A stretch of DNA of 64,000 bases from Mesoflavibacter sp037029465. GTDB lineage: Bacteria > Bacteroidota > Bacteroidia > Flavobacteriales > Flavobacteriaceae. The DNA lies in assembly GCF_037029465.1 (NCBI RefSeq), contig NZ_JAYMEM010000009.1, positions 310,001-374,000 of the forward strand, written 5' to 3'. Position numbers and translations under genes: made by a program. The notes beneath the pieces were generated by a model. That model was not told where the DNA came from. It saw nothing but the letters and a program-made list of their open reading frames with translations, and did no database searches. Below, piece after piece: positions 63,710 through 64,000 of the stretch (within the stretch, counting starts at the first letter, position 1; each line of letters opens with the position of its first letter).

Positions 63710-64000
63710 TTGAATACAGCTCAACATAGTTTTTATAAATCCACACTAACTAACCTATTTACCACTTTTTTATTATTATTTAGTGTTGTTATTGTAGCTC
63801 AAGAAACTCCAGAAACAGAAACCGATAGTACCAAAACAGGCTTTAATTTAGGACAAATACAAATGCCTAATCCAAGCAGTATTGTTTCAAAATACACTTA
63901 TGATGCTTTAACAGATAGATATATCTATACAGAGTCTGTAGGAGAGTTTAACATAAATTACCCAATAATTTTAACACCACAAGAGTATCAATCTTTAGTA
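63710..64000 (+). CDS. sprA: SprA (gliding motility / type IX secretion translocon), N-terminal part; 3' end outside window
   Basis: The reading frame runs from a TTG at 63710 to the end of the window, 97 codons, without a stop. A signal peptide ends VVIVAQ (about residue 31). Then NLGQIQMPNPSSIVSKYTYD and YIYTESVGEFNINYPIILTP match the conserved N-terminus of SprA, the huge outer-membrane barrel that is the pore of the type IX secretion system. Position directly after ruvA is the usual flavobacterial arrangement. No ATG exists upstream of the signal peptide. Confidence 0.92.
   Translation, partial: MNTAQHSFYKSTLTNLFTTFLLLFSVVIVAQETPETETDSTKTGFNLGQIQMPNPSSIVSKYTYDALTDRYIYTESVGEFNINYPIILTPQEYQSLV

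Overview
The window is a compact, AT-rich chromosomal segment from a marine-type member of the Flavobacteriaceae (Bacteroidota). Supporting signs are the start of the gliding/type IX secretion gene sprA after maeB-ruvA, an Alternative Complex III (act) operon fused to aa3 oxidase genes, several proteins with signal peptides ending in FAQ/VAQ, a TonB receptor with an N-terminal carboxypeptidase-like domain, and promoters of the Bacteroidota type (TTTG, about 19 nt, TAnnTTTG). There is no rRNA, CRISPR array, insertion sequence or prophage. Genes are tightly packed and no gene-free stretch exceeds 300 bases.

Layout: (1) 1-5273: end of tatD, ansA, tRNA-Ser(GGA), an exbB/membrane protein/exbD/exbD energy-transduction operon, an outer-membrane barrel protein and a PAP2-like membrane protein. 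(2) 5273-12129, minus strand: rpoN, asnS, an RND/MMPL exporter and a short DUF5686 barrel protein. (3) 12212-16529, minus strand: rplM-rpsI-rpsB-tsf, then pyrH-frr. (4) 16808-19872: msrB-msrA and a YgiQ-type radical SAM gene. (5) 19944-21884: a compact type II restriction-modification pair whose methyltransferase carries a helix-turn-helix domain. (6) 21955-31546: SBF-like transporter, polA, a metallophosphoesterase, a cysteine-less thioredoxin-like protein, a polysaccharide deacetylase and a DUF2723 membrane protein. (7) 31698-37784: tRNA-Gln(TTG), a universal stress protein, rimP-nusA-infB and a SPOR protein. (8) 37998-49670: actABCDEF followed by coxB-coxA, which together form a quinol-to-oxygen respiratory module. 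(9) 49738-53028: ruvB, a cytochrome P450, queG. (10) 53012-60626: a sugar locus: a LacI regulator, then TonB receptor, glutaredoxin-like protein, SLC45-type transporter, GH100-like invertase and PfkB kinase. I read it as a sucrose utilisation locus. (11) 60773-64000: maeB, ruvA, start of sprA.

Most of the window is conserved housekeeping. The parts that deserve a second look are regulatory or mosaic: a terminator-like hairpin in the rimP-nusA-infB leader, mutually exclusive pairings in the rpsB leader, a GC-rich dispersed-repeat-like segment that is translated inside the polA linker, paired LacI operators 21 bp apart, tandem 10-bp-period repeats overlapping the start of the HTH-methyltransferase gene, and the assembly of the putative sucrose locus. 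I found no clearly novel multi-gene system.
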